Positions 38,372-49,058 of a stretch of DNA of 64,000 nucleotides are shown piece by piece. The stretch spans positions 434,001 to 498,000 of the forward strand of contig CP004348.1 of the NCBI GenBank assembly GCA_000342265.1, written 5' to 3'. A program made the position numbers and the translations under genes. The DNA is from a beta proteobacterium CB (GTDB taxonomy: Bacteria; Pseudomonadota; Gammaproteobacteria; Burkholderiales; Burkholderiaceae). Every line of letters starts with the position of its first letter. The stretch's first letter is position 1. Below the pieces are notes generated by a model. It did not search any database. It was not told the DNA's origin and saw only the letters and a list, made by a program, of their open reading frames with translations.

Positions 38372-39304
38372 ATGCGGGTTGCGCTGATCGGGAGTGCGGA
38401 TTTTGGTAAGGCGGCATTAGAGGCTTTTTTAGATCGCGGCGATGAAGTCGTAGCTGTGTTTTGTCCGCCAGACAATCCAAAGTCAACGAAGCCTGAGGTG
38501 TTTAAAGAGGCGGTCATTGCAAGAGGTTTAACTCCCTTGCAATTTCCCTCTCTCAAGAGCCCAGAAGCAGCGCAAGCAATGATTGATAGTAAGGCTGATA
38601 TCTGTGTCATGGCCTATGTGCTTCAGTTCGTACCGCAAGAGCTTTGCAAGATACCCAAGCATGGCACGATTCAATACCACCCTTCTTTATTACCCAAGTA
38701 CCGTGGCCCTAGCGCCATTAATTGGGCGATCGCTTTGGGCGAAGAAAAAACAGGCTTGACCATCTTCCGCCCATCGGATGGCCTGGATGAAGGCGAAGTG
38801 ATCTTACAAAAAGAGCTTGCTATTGGCCCTGATGACACCCTGGGTAAGATTTATTTCGACCATCTTTTTCCCGTCGGCGTGAAGGCGCTTCTAGAGGCTG
38901 CTGATCTTGTAGTTGCCAACAAGCATCAAGAAGTTGTTCAAGATGAATCAAAAGCGAATTACGAAGGCTGGTTTGGTGTTGACGCTGCTCAAATTCATTG
39001 GGCTACTCATATTACTCAGATCTATAACTTGATTCGTGCATGTAACCCTGCCCCTGGTGCCTGGACTAAGTTCGGTGAGCAAAAAGTACAGATCTACGAT
39101 TGCCATAAGCACATAGCGGCTACTTTTGGTTCAGTAAAAGGTAAGCCTGGTGAAATCACACAAATTACTTTGGATTCATTCTTCGTTACTTGCCATGGCG
39201 GGCAAATTGAAGTCCTGAAAGCGAAGGGCCCCGCAGGCAAAGTAACAGGCGCTGAATTGGCTAAAGAGTTGAACCTAGAAGTAGGTCAGTTCTTTGCGCT
39301 GTAA
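38372..39304 (+). CDS. Formyltransferase/10-formyl-THF hydrolase-like protein
   Basis: 310 aa. An N-terminal formyl transferase domain (about 1-180) and a C-terminal Fmt-like domain (about 200-305) resemble the hydrolase domain of 10-formyltetrahydrofolate dehydrogenase more than ordinary Fmt: YHPSLLPKYRGPSAINWAI, DGLDEGEVILQKE and PGAWTKFGEQKVQIYD. The catalytic pair His103 and Asp139 is present. The third position, Asn in GART and Fmt and Ile in the dehydrogenase domain, is Gln101 here. It lies one base after the second CoA-transferase gene, so transfer of a formyl group between formyl-CoA or formate metabolism and folate is plausible but unproven. A separate fmt gene is expected elsewhere. 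Confidence 0.85.
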   Translation: MRVALIGSADFGKAALEAFLDRGDEVVAVFCPPDNPKSTKPEVFKEAVIARGLTPLQFPSLKSPEAAQAMIDSKADICVMAYVLQFVPQELCKIPKHGTIQYHPSLLPKYRGPSAINWAIALGEEKTGLTIFRPSDGLDEGEVILQKELAIGPDDTLGKIYFDHLFPVGVKALLEAADLVVANKHQEVVQDESKANYEGWFGVDAAQIHWATHITQIYNLIRACNPAPGAWTKFGEQKVQIYDCHKHIAATFGSVKGKPGEITQITLDSFFVTCHGGQIEVLKAKGPAGKVTGAELAKELNLEVGQFFAL

Positions 39305-39320
39305 ACCGCAAATCTAGAAA

Positions 39321-41030
<1,710 letters not shown>

Positions 41031-41038
<8 letters not shown>

Positions 41039-41219
41039 TCGAGTACACGTAAGCGCGCTGCTTTAATTTAGCTTCTTTGGCGCGACGTTGATCTTCGGTG
41101 GTCAAAGGCTCTTTATCCCAAAGGAGTGCGCGACCAGCTTGCTGACCTGCTTCGAGATGTGGTTTCTCGGATTTGAGCTCATTTAAGAACTGGGTGAATT
41201 CGGATGTATATCTAGCCAT
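41031..41219 (-). CDS. DUF3460 family protein
   Basis: 62 aa from the second of two adjacent ATGs (41219), chosen because it leaves better spacing from the upstream AGGA; 41222 is the alternative. The sequence (ARYTSEFTQFLNELKSEKPH, then GRALLWDKEPLT) matches a short conserved betaproteobacterial family of unknown function that recurs upstream of scpA and panC. It is highly charged with no signal or membrane segment. Confidence 0.85.
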
Positions 41220-41369
41220 CATATTTCCTAAAATTCTCAATTAATTCAATAACTTATAAAAATAACTACACAGCAACAAGCTGTCTAGCTCGTTATTATT
41301 AACGATTTTTCCTGCAAGCCTGCCTACTTTTTGGCTAATTCCTGGAAATTCACCCTTTTGACCTTGTTT

Positions 41370-43040
41370 TTAGAGGTTTGCAGCTAATAAAGCCTCGATT
41401 TGAGGCGCTTCAACTCGCGTCATGAGGTGCTTATAGGGTTTGATCGGATTTTTGCTAGAGAGAGGCGTTTTAACGTCATTCCAGGTCATGGTTGGAATCG
41501 AGAGGAAGTCCTCAACCCCAGCCGTGACTTGTGGCAATACCGGTTTGAGATAAAGGCTTAATAAACGGAATGCTTCTAAAGTGATACTGCAAACCCGTTG
41601 TAAGTCGGCCTCACGCTCTGGAGCCTTGGCGATTTCCCAGGGCTTGTTTTCATCAACAAAGGCATTGACCTTGTCAGCCAACTCCATGATCGTGCGCAAT
41701 GCCTTGGCATATTCACGAGCTTCATACAGCTCGGCAATTTTTTCATTAGCAGATGCAATATCAGCAAGTAGTGGATTATTCATCGCTGCATCAGAAACCA
41801 CTCCGCCAAAACGCTTCACCAAGAAGCCAGCGCTACGACTAGCGATGTTGATGTACTTGCCCAATAAATCGCTGTTGACTCGAGCAACAAAGTCTTGAAG
41901 ATTTAAATCTAAATCTTCCATGCTGTCATTGAGTTTAGTTGCAAAGTAATAGCGGAACCATTCAGGATTAAAACCAGATTCAATCACGCTATGCGCAGAA
42001 ATTAAAGTACCGCGTGACTTACTCATCTTCTCGCCATCAACAGTGAGGAAGCCGTGAGCAAACACATTAGTCGGTGTGCGATAACCCGCAAAGTGAAGAG
42101 TTGCCGGCCAAAAGAGGGTGTGGAAATACAGAATGTCTTTACCGATAAAGTGATACTGCTCGGTAGTTGTATCGGGCTTGACCCATTCCTCAAAGTTCAA
42201 GCCTTTGCTCTGGCAGTAGTTGAGGAAGCTGGCGTAATAGCCAATTGGCGCATCAAGCCAGACATAGAAATACTTGCCTGGCGCATCAGGGATTTCAAAG
42301 CCAAAGTAGGGGGCATCACGAGAGATATCCCAGTCCCCAAGCTTACTATCTCCAGGCTGTCCGACCCATTCCTTCATCTTATTGCGAGCTTCAGGCTGAA
42401 GCGGAGTTTTTACCTGAGTCCATTCACGTAAGAAGGTTTCACAACGTGGATCGGATAACTTGAAGAAGTAATGATCGGAAACTTTTTTAATGGGTGTTGC
42501 GCCGCTTACTACTGAGAACGGGTTTTTCAGATCAGTTGGGGAGTAGGTTGCACCACACTTTTCGCAAGAGTCACCGTATTGATCTTTAGCGCCACACTTA
42601 GGGCACTCTCCCTTAATAAAGCGATCAGGCAAGAACATCTCTTTAACGGGATCGTATGCTTGCTCAATAGAGCGCATTTCGATTAAGCCTGCATCGCGAA
42701 GTTTGAGATAGATGCTTTGAGAAAGTTTTTCGTTCTCAGGGCTATCTGTGGTGTAGTAGTTATCAAACGAGATTAAGAAATCATCAAAGTCACGCTTATG
42801 CTCTTTCCAAACATTGGCAATGAGCTCTTTGGGAGTCAGCCCCTCTTTTTCGGCACGCAACATAATCGGGGTGCCGTGGGTGTCATCAGCGCCAACATAA
42901 TGTACTTCGTGACCACGCATTCTCTGGAAGCGCACCCAAATATCAGTCTGGACATACTCCACTAAATGCCCAATATGAATCTGGCCATTGGCGTAAGGCA
43001 GGGCGGAGGTAACTAGCAGGCGACGTTTGGGGCTACTCAT
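41370..43040 (-). CDS. metG: Methionine-tRNA ligase, short form
   Basis: 556 aa class I synthetase. It has the HIGH-like motif [19 protein letters not shown], a connective peptide with zinc-knuckle cysteines ([18 protein letters not shown]), the KMSKS motif in [12 protein letters not shown] and an anticodon-binding helical domain. The C-terminal EMAP-II-like tRNA-binding/dimerisation domain of the 677-residue E. coli enzyme is absent, so the protein ends about 120 residues earlier. No frameshift or separate domain gene is visible nearby; the next 130 bases downstream to DUF3460 hold nothing recognisable. Confidence 0.96.
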   Translation of the reverse strand: MSSPKRRLLVTSALPYANGQIHIGHLVEYVQTDIWVRFQRMRGHEVHYVGADDTHGTPIMLRAEKEGLTPKELIANVWKEHKRDFDDFLISFDNYYTTDSPENEKLSQSIYLKLRDAGLIEMRSIEQAYDPVKEMFLPDRFIKGECPKCGAKDQYGDSCEKCGATYSPTDLKNPFSVVSGATPIKKVSDHYFFKLSDPRCETFLREWTQVKTPLQPEARNKMKEWVGQPGDSKLGDWDISRDAPYFGFEIPDAPGKYFYVWLDAPIGYYASFLNYCQSKGLNFEEWVKPDTTTEQYHFIGKDILYFHTLFWPATLHFAGYRTPTNVFAHGFLTVDGEKMSKSRGTLISAHSVIESGFNPEWFRYYFATKLNDSMEDLDLNLQDFVARVNSDLLGKYINIASRSAGFLVKRFGGVVSDAAMNNPLLADIASANEKIAELYEAREYAKALRTIMELADKVNAFVDENKPWEIAKAPEREADLQRVCSITLEAFRLLSLYLKPVLPQVTAGVEDFLSIPTMTWNDVKTPLSSKNPIKPYKHLMTRVEAPQIEALLAANL

Positions 43041-43168
43041 GCGTACTTAAATAGAAAATATTCAACAAATGGGAATACAAGATTATGGGGCTTGAGCCTC
43101 CACTTCAGCAGTAATTTTAGTCTGCGGTTAAAGTTAATACCGATTTGAACCCATTTAAGAGGCGTTTT

Positions 43169-44017
43169 ATGGCTTTGCCCCACAACATTCAGATGTCTCA
43201 CGCTTCCGTGCCCTTGGTGCACGAGGTGCAGATCATGGATGAGGCGGGGCGTATTAAGACCACCCACATTCCTGGGGAGCGTCCTCTAACCATCTATTTA
43301 GATAAGCGGGAAGTCGTTACCTTAATGACCCTGGGTAGCGCCCCTGAGGCTTTGGTTCTGGGCTACTTACGCAATCAGCGTCTAGTGGAGTCACCAGACG
43401 ATATTGCCAGCATTCAGGTGGACTGGGAGACCGATTCAGCGGCAGTGAAGACCCATCGCAGCACAGTGGATATTGATGCTCTCACCAGTAAGCGTGTGGT
43501 GACCACGGGTTGTGGGCAAGGCACGATGTTTGGCGGCTTGATTGAGGAGATGGCGGAGATTCGCTTGCCAGACGGCCCTCAATTAACCCAAGAAGCGATT
43601 GTTGCTCTGATTGATAGCATTCGGGTGCACGACACCATCTATAAGAAATCTGGCTCCGTTCATGCCTGCGCTGTTTTTGAGCGAGAGGGTGCTGATAGCG
43701 TTCGGCTACTGCATTTTATTGAGGATGTTGGGCGTCATAACGCTGTTGACTCTATTTCTGGTCTGATGTGGCTTGCTGATAAGCCGGGTAAAGATCTGAT
43801 CTTCTTTACTACAGGGCGTCTTACCTCGGAAATGGTTATTAAAGGTGCGCAGATGGGCATTCCCTTCTTAATGACCCGTTCTGGCATGACCCTGATGGGT
43901 CTGGAGCTTGCCCGCAAGACCAATCTCACCTTGTTATCTCGTTGCTCTGGGAAGCATTTTGAGATCTTCAATGCCCCTGAGCGGGTGATTTTTACCTCTC
44001 CGCCTGGTGCCTCGTAA
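43169..44017 (+). CDS. fdhD: Formate dehydrogenase accessory sulfurtransferase FdhD
   Basis: 282 aa. FdhD passes sulfur to the molybdenum cofactor of formate dehydrogenases. Recognisable segments: [60 protein letters not shown] and [13 protein letters not shown]. The cysteine motif reads [10 protein letters not shown], with one Cys where E. coli has CxxC. ATG at 43169 follows AAGAGG with good spacing; a TTG at 43145 is a less likely start. No formate dehydrogenase subunit is in the window. Formate released by the nearby oxalate genes is one possible substrate for its client. Confidence 0.93.
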   Translation: MALPHNIQMSHASVPLVHEVQIMDEAGRIKTTHIPGERPLTIYLDKREVVTLMTLGSAPEALVLGYLRNQRLVESPDDIASIQVDWETDSAAVKTHRSTVDIDALTSKRVVTTGCGQGTMFGGLIEEMAEIRLPDGPQLTQEAIVALIDSIRVHDTIYKKSGSVHACAVFEREGADSVRLLHFIEDVGRHNAVDSISGLMWLADKPGKDLIFFTTGRLTSEMVIKGAQMGIPFLMTRSGMTLMGLELARKTNLTLLSRCSGKHFEIFNAPERVIFTSPPGAS

Positions 44018-44058
44018 ATTCGTGGGCATATGGCCTGCGATGGTTTTACAATTCGGCC

Positions 44059-44625
44059 ATGACTATTAAATCTGACCACTGGATCCGCCGCATGGGCGAG
44101 CAAGGCATGATCAGCCCATTTGAACCTGGGCAGGTCCGCCAAGATGCTGCCGGACAAAAAATTGTGAGCTATGGCACTTCAAGCTATGGCTACGACATTC
44201 GTTGTGCTGATGAGTTCAAGATTTTTACGAACATCAATAGCACTATCGTTGATCCTAAGAATTTCGATGAGCAATCATTTGTTGATTTCAAGGGCCCAGT
44301 TTGCATCATCCCTCCGAACTCTTTTGCTTTGGCAAGAACTGTTGAGTACTTCAAGATCCCACGCAGCGTCTTAACTGTGTGCGTTGGTAAGAGTACGTAT
44401 GCGCGTTGCGGAATTATTGTGAACGTCACTCCATTTGAGCCTGAGTGGGAAGGTTATGTCACGCTCGAGTTTTCTAATACCACTCCTTTGCCTGCAAAGA
44501 TTTATGCCGGTGAGGGATGCGCACAAGTTCTGTTCTTTGAAAGCGATGAAGTATGCGGTACATCGTATAAAGATCGTGGCGGTAAGTATCAAGGCCAAGT
44601 CGGCGTAACTCTGCCGAAGACTTAA
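44059..44625 (+). CDS. dcd: dCTP deaminase
   Basis: 188 aa trimeric enzyme converting dCTP to dUTP. The family opening [20 protein letters not shown] and the segments [36 protein letters not shown] (with catalytic Glu in [16 protein letters not shown]) and the C-terminal [19 protein letters not shown] are all clear. It lies 41 bases after fdhD and 39 bases before the decarboxylase gene. Confidence 0.97.
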   Translation: MTIKSDHWIRRMGEQGMISPFEPGQVRQDAAGQKIVSYGTSSYGYDIRCADEFKIFTNINSTIVDPKNFDEQSFVDFKGPVCIIPPNSFALARTVEYFKIPRSVLTVCVGKSTYARCGIIVNVTPFEPEWEGYVTLEFSNTTPLPAKIYAGEGCAQVLFFESDEVCGTSYKDRGGKYQGQVGVTLPKT

Positions 44626-44664
44626 TCTGTTTAATCGCCGTATTGGCGACTTTAAAGGGTACTC

Positions 44665-46932
44665 ATGAAATTTCGTTTTCCAATCATCATTATTGATGAG
44701 GACTTTCGCTCTGAAAATATTTCAGGTTCGGGTATTCGCGACTTAGCAGAAGCGATTGAAAACGAGGGCATGGAGGTTATTGGCTTAACTAGCTATGGTG
44801 ACCTGACATCCTTTGCGCAACAGGCCTCCCGCGCCTCCAGCTTTATTGTGTCGATCGATGATGAAGAGTTTGTGTCTGACTCTGAAGACCATGATTTACC
44901 GGCATTAAATAATCTACGCGCCTTTATTACTGAAGTGCGCAAGCGTAATGAAGATATTCCGATCTTCTTGTATGGTGAAACACGCACCTCACGCCATATG
45001 CCAAATGACATCTTGCGCGAGTTGCATGGCTTCATTCACATGAATGAAGATACGCCCGAGTTTGTGGCGCGTCATATTATTCGTGAGGCGAAGGTTTATC
45101 TTGATTCATTGGCGCCCCCATTCTTCCGCGCCTTAACAAATTACGCCTCTGAAGGTTCTTACTCCTGGCATTGCCCTGGACATTCTGGTGGTGTGGCTTT
45201 CTTAAAGAGTCCAGTGGGTCGGATGTTCCATCAATTCTTTGGTGAGAATATGCTTCGTGCTGACGTATGCAATGCCGTGGAAGAGTTGGGTCAGTTGTTG
45301 GACCACACTGGTCCAGTATTGCAAAGTGAGCGCAATGCTGCCCGCATTTTTAATGCCGATCATTTGTTCTTTGTAACCAATGGCACATCCACATCAAATA
45401 AGATTGTTTGGCATTCCACGGTCGCACCTGGCGACGTTGTGCTGGTAGACCGCAACTGTCATAAGTCGGTGATTCATTCGATCACCATGATGGGCGCGAT
45501 TCCAATTTTCCTAATGCCAACGCGTAACCACCTTGGCATTATTGGTCCGATTCCAAAAGAAGAGTTTGAGTGGAAAAACATCAAGAAGAAAATTGATGCC
45601 AATCCGTTCATTAAAGACAAGAATGTGGTGCCGCGTGTCATGACGCTCACACAAAGCACTTATGACGGTATCGTTTACAACGTCGAGATGATTAAAGAAA
45701 TGCTCGATGGCAAAGTAGATTCATTGCATTTTGATGAAGCTTGGTTGCCGCATGCTGCATTCCATCCTTTTTATAAGGATATGCACGCCATCGGCTCCGA
45801 TCGCAAGCGTACCAAGAAGAGTCTGATGTTTGCTACTCAATCGACTCACAAGCTATTGGCTGGCCTCTCACAAGCTTCGCAAGTATTGGTGCAGGATGCG
45901 GAAGAACACAAGCTCGATCGTGACTGCTTTAATGAAGCCTATTTAATGCACACCTCCACTAGCCCGCAGTACGCTATCATCGCTTCTTGCGATGTGTCTG
46001 CTGCCATGATGGAGGCTCCAGGCGGCACTACGCTGGTTGAGGAATCTATCGCTGAAGCGATGGACTTCCGTCGTGCGATGCGTGAAGTCGATGATAAGTT
46101 TGGCGCAGACTGGTGGTTTAAGGTTTGGGGTCCCGATCATTTAACTGAAGAAGGTATTGGCGAGCGCTCTGACTGGATACTTGAGCCTAATGCCAGTTGG
46201 CATGACTTTGGCAAAGTGGCTAAAGACTTCAATATGCTCGACCCCATCAAGGCGACTGTAGTAACACCTGGCTTGGATATCGAGGGTAATTTTGGCTCGA
46301 TGGGTATTCCAGCGAGCATTGTTACCAAGTACTTGGCTGAGCACGGCGTGATCGTAGAGAAGTGCGGCCTGTATTCTTTCTTCATCATGTTCACTATTGG
46401 TATTACCAAAGGTCGTTGGAATACTTTGGTGACTGAGCTGCAGCAATTTAAAGATCACTTTGACAAGAATGCTCCGCTGTGGAAGGTATTGCCAGAGTTC
46501 GTTGCAAAACATCCTCGTTATGAGCGTGTTGGCCTTAAGGATATCTGCCAGCAGATTCATGAGTTCTACAAGAGTCGTAACGTAGCCCGCATGACTACGG
46601 AGATGTATACCTCAGACATGGTGCCAGCGATGATGCCTTCGGAGGCTTGGGCCAAGATGGCACACAAGAAAGTGGATCGCGTTCCCTTGGATCAACTTGA
46701 AGATCGCATTACTGCGATGCTAGTCACCCCTTACCCTCCAGGTATTCCATTACTAATCCCTGGCGAGCGCTTCAATAAACGCATCATTGACTATCTCTAT
46801 TTTGCACGTGATTTCAATGAACAATTCCCTGGATTTGAAACGGATATCCATGGCTTAGTCAAAGCGGATATCGATGGACGTAGTGAGTACTATGTTGATT
46901 GCGTAAGGCAAGAGCCAGATATCACCCTGTGA
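44665..46932 (+). CDS. Arginine/lysine/ornithine decarboxylase (fold type I PLP)
   Basis: 755 aa, the length of the large biodegradative basic amino acid decarboxylases. An N-terminal CheY-like wing domain (about 1-130) precedes the PLP domain with the WHCPGHSGGVAFLKSP motif, HFDEAWLPHAAFHP and the Schiff-base lysine in QSTHKLLAGLSQAS (Lys396), and a C-terminal domain with PYPPGIPLLIPGE. Which amino acid it uses cannot be told from these motifs; lysine or arginine is usual. Products would be polyamines or cadaverine, with a possible acid-tolerance role. It has no antiporter gene next to it. Confidence 0.9.
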   Translation: MKFRFPIIIIDEDFRSENISGSGIRDLAEAIENEGMEVIGLTSYGDLTSFAQQASRASSFIVSIDDEEFVSDSEDHDLPALNNLRAFITEVRKRNEDIPIFLYGETRTSRHMPNDILRELHGFIHMNEDTPEFVARHIIREAKVYLDSLAPPFFRALTNYASEGSYSWHCPGHSGGVAFLKSPVGRMFHQFFGENMLRADVCNAVEELGQLLDHTGPVLQSERNAARIFNADHLFFVTNGTSTSNKIVWHSTVAPGDVVLVDRNCHKSVIHSITMMGAIPIFLMPTRNHLGIIGPIPKEEFEWKNIKKKIDANPFIKDKNVVPRVMTLTQSTYDGIVYNVEMIKEMLDGKVDSLHFDEAWLPHAAFHPFYKDMHAIGSDRKRTKKSLMFATQSTHKLLAGLSQASQVLVQDAEEHKLDRDCFNEAYLMHTSTSPQYAIIASCDVSAAMMEAPGGTTLVEESIAEAMDFRRAMREVDDKFGADWWFKVWGPDHLTEEGIGERSDWILEPNASWHDFGKVAKDFNMLDPIKATVVTPGLDIEGNFGSMGIPASIVTKYLAEHGVIVEKCGLYSFFIMFTIGITKGRWNTLVTELQQFKDHFDKNAPLWKVLPEFVAKHPRYERVGLKDICQQIHEFYKSRNVARMTTEMYTSDMVPAMMPSEAWAKMAHKKVDRVPLDQLEDRITAMLVTPYPPGIPLLIPGERFNKRIIDYLYFARDFNEQFPGFETDIHGLVKADIDGRSEYYVDCVRQEPDITL

Positions 46933-46947
46933 TTAACGACTGCTTAA

Positions 46948-46975
46948 TAAAAAACCACCTATGGGTGGTTTTTTA
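46948..46975. terminator. Bidirectional intrinsic terminator
   Basis: AAAAAACCACC-TAT-GGGTGGTTTTTTA: the stem is flanked by A and T runs, so it can stop the decarboxylase transcript and also the convergent dctQM transcript, whose stop codon lies at its edge. Confidence 0.9.
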
Positions 46976-48505
46976 TTTACCTGGTTTATCTAGTTGAAAG
47001 ACTACCGGTGCATCTTCATCTGCTTTGCTTGAAGGTGTCTCCGATTTAGCCTCATCAACCCCGGTGAAATTAAAGTCCTGGCTCTGAATTACTGCCGCAG
47101 GCTTATCTAGGAAGGTAGTCACTAGCGCTGGAAATGCCGCCACAAGAACAACCATAATGAGTTGCAGGACAACCCAAGGTAATGCGCCCCAGTAAATATC
47201 GCTACTTTTGACCTCTTTAGGAGCTACTCCGCGTAGATAGAACAGCGCAAATCCAAACGGTGGATGCATAAACGAGGTTTGCATATTCACGCAGAGCATC
47301 ACGCCGAACCATACTAGTGCAGCACTGGCTGCGGCTTGAGGATTGCCATTCATAGAGGCAAGTAAGACCGGTGAAAGTAGCTTAACTGCGACTGGTGCCA
47401 ACATCGGCACGACGATGAAAGCAATTTCAAAGAAGTCTAGGAAGAATGCCAAGAAAAAAACAAATAGATTTACGACCACCAAGAATCCAACCCATCCACC
47501 AGGAAGATTGGAGAAGAGTTCTTCAACCCAGTGACCACCATCAACACCTTGGAAGACAACCGAAAAGCAAGTGGAACCAATCAAGATGAATACCACCATT
47601 GCAGTAATGCGCATCGTATTTTGATAAGCCTCTTGTATCAATCCCTTTAGGTTCGGAATGCTTGCCCTACGTATCCACGCCAAGAGTAATGCACCCATCG
47701 CACCCATCGCACCAGACTCGGTTGGGGTTGCGATGCCAGTCATGATTGTTCCCAATACCAAGAAGATCAGTACTGCCGAAGGAATAATCCCTAGGAGACA
47801 TTTTCTCCAGAGTGCCCAGCCCTTAAGAGTGAGCTCATTTTCTGGAGCGGCGGGCAAGTAGTCGGGTCTCAAGCGAGAAAGGAAAAAAGTGTAGAGGGCA
47901 AAAAGACCAATTTGTAGGAGTGATGGCACCCAAGCACCCAGGTACATGCTGCCCACATCGGCGCTGCCACTTTGGGTTTTCAGCTGGTCAGCCAGCACAA
48001 TTAGGACCAGGGAGGGCGGCACTAACTGGGTAATGGTCCCAGAGGCCGCTAAAACGCCCGTAGCGTAGCGCATGTTGTAGCCGTAACGCATCATTACCGG
48101 CAGGGAGATCATCGCCATAGCAATCACCTGAGCGGCTACTGTGCCGGTAATTGCCCCCAGAATAAATCCCACAATAATGACTGAGTAGCCTAAGCCACCC
48201 CGAATGCGTCCAAAGAGTTGACCCATCGAGTCCAGCATTTCTTCTGCAAGACCACAGCGCTCAAGAATCGCGCCCATGAAAGTAAAGAAGGGGATTGCTA
48301 GCAGGAGGTCATTAGCAAGAACGCTACCAAAGATGCGTTGAGGGATAGCTTGTAAAAACGGCATACCAAAGAAATTTTCAGCAATTGCAATGCCAGCAAA
48401 AAATAATCCCGCAGCCATTAAAGAAAAGGCTACCGGAAAGCCGATCAACATAAATACAATGAGTCCGCCAAACATCAGCGGTGGCATCCATTCAAGCGGA
48501 ATCAT
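46973..48505 (-). CDS. TRAP transporter large permease (DctM family)
   Basis: 510 aa with about 12 membrane helices and the DctM pattern (GFPVAFSLMAAGLFFAG, LLLAIPFFTFMGAILERCGL, GTVAAQVIAMAMISLPVMM, TPTESGAMGAMGAL). The hydrophilic C-terminal tail of about 45 residues is unusual in length and rich in Asp, Ser and Lys. It overlaps dctQ by four bases. No periplasmic DctP subunit is adjacent, so the substrate, probably a carboxylate, is not known. Confidence 0.92.
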   Translation of the reverse strand: MIPLEWMPPLMFGGLIVFMLIGFPVAFSLMAAGLFFAGIAIAENFFGMPFLQAIPQRIFGSVLANDLLLAIPFFTFMGAILERCGLAEEMLDSMGQLFGRIRGGLGYSVIIVGFILGAITGTVAAQVIAMAMISLPVMMRYGYNMRYATGVLAASGTITQLVPPSLVLIVLADQLKTQSGSADVGSMYLGAWVPSLLQIGLFALYTFFLSRLRPDYLPAAPENELTLKGWALWRKCLLGIIPSAVLIFLVLGTIMTGIATPTESGAMGAMGALLLAWIRRASIPNLKGLIQEAYQNTMRITAMVVFILIGSTCFSVVFQGVDGGHWVEELFSNLPGGWVGFLVVVNLFVFFLAFFLDFFEIAFIVVPMLAPVAVKLLSPVLLASMNGNPQAAASAALVWFGVMLCVNMQTSFMHPPFGFALFYLRGVAPKEVKSSDIYWGALPWVVLQLIMVVLVAAFPALVTTFLDKPAAVIQSQDFNFTGVDEAKSETPSSKADEDAPVVFQLDKPGK

Positions 48506-49053
48506 TGCATGGGCTTTTCATAATGGAGATCGGCGGCGGGCAATGTTTCTCTGCCTTTAATGGCGCCAATGCGTTTAATGATTTCTGAAAGTCCTTGAAG
48601 GCCCAGCATGAAAAAGCCAAAGGGCACAATCAATTTAATGGGGTAGCGTGACAAACCGCCTGCATTGAGTGAATGCTCAGAGACTAGCCAGGAGGGATAA
48701 AACAAAGTAGTCCAAGATAGCCAGGTAAATAAGATGCAGGCTGGCATTAAAAAGACAATTAAGCCAAAGAGATCCACGTAGAGGCGTCCGCGATCAGAAA
48801 GTTGTGAGTAAATTAAATCTACTCGTACATGTTCATTGCGCTTCAGGGTGTATGCAGCACCCAACATCACGGCAGCAGCAAAGAGATACCACTGCAATTC
48901 CAGTGGCCAGTTATTGCTTATGTCTAGGCTGTAGCGGAGAACAGCATTGGCGGCAGATACTATGCAAGAGAGCAAGATCATGATGCCGGCTATCTTGCCT
49001 AGGAATTGATTTAGTCGATCAATTCCTGTTGAGAGTGTTCCCCAAAAGCCCAT
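48502..49053 (-). CDS. TRAP transporter small permease (DctQ family)
   Basis: 183 aa with four predicted membrane helices and the DctQ stretch LELQWYLFAAAVMLGAAYTL followed by NEHVRVDLIYSQLSDRGRLY. It forms the membrane complex with the DctM-type protein encoded immediately downstream. It starts just 5 bases after the argH stop on the same strand, so readthrough from argH is possible. Confidence 0.9.
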   Translation of the reverse strand: MGFWGTLSTGIDRLNQFLGKIAGIMILLSCIVSAANAVLRYSLDISNNWPLELQWYLFAAAVMLGAAYTLKRNEHVRVDLIYSQLSDRGRLYVDLFGLIVFLMPACILFTWLSWTTLFYPSWLVSEHSLNAGGLSRYPIKLIVPFGFFMLGLQGLSEIIKRIGAIKGRETLPAADLHYEKPMQ

Positions 49054-49058
49054 GCAGT

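Noticed and set aside
38372..39304. Calling this gene fmt (Met-tRNA formyltransferase)
   Set aside because: The HPSLLPKYRG and PGAWT context resembles the 10-formyl-THF dehydrogenase hydrolase domain, the Fmt Asn is replaced by Gln, and it lies in an oxalate operon rather than beside def.
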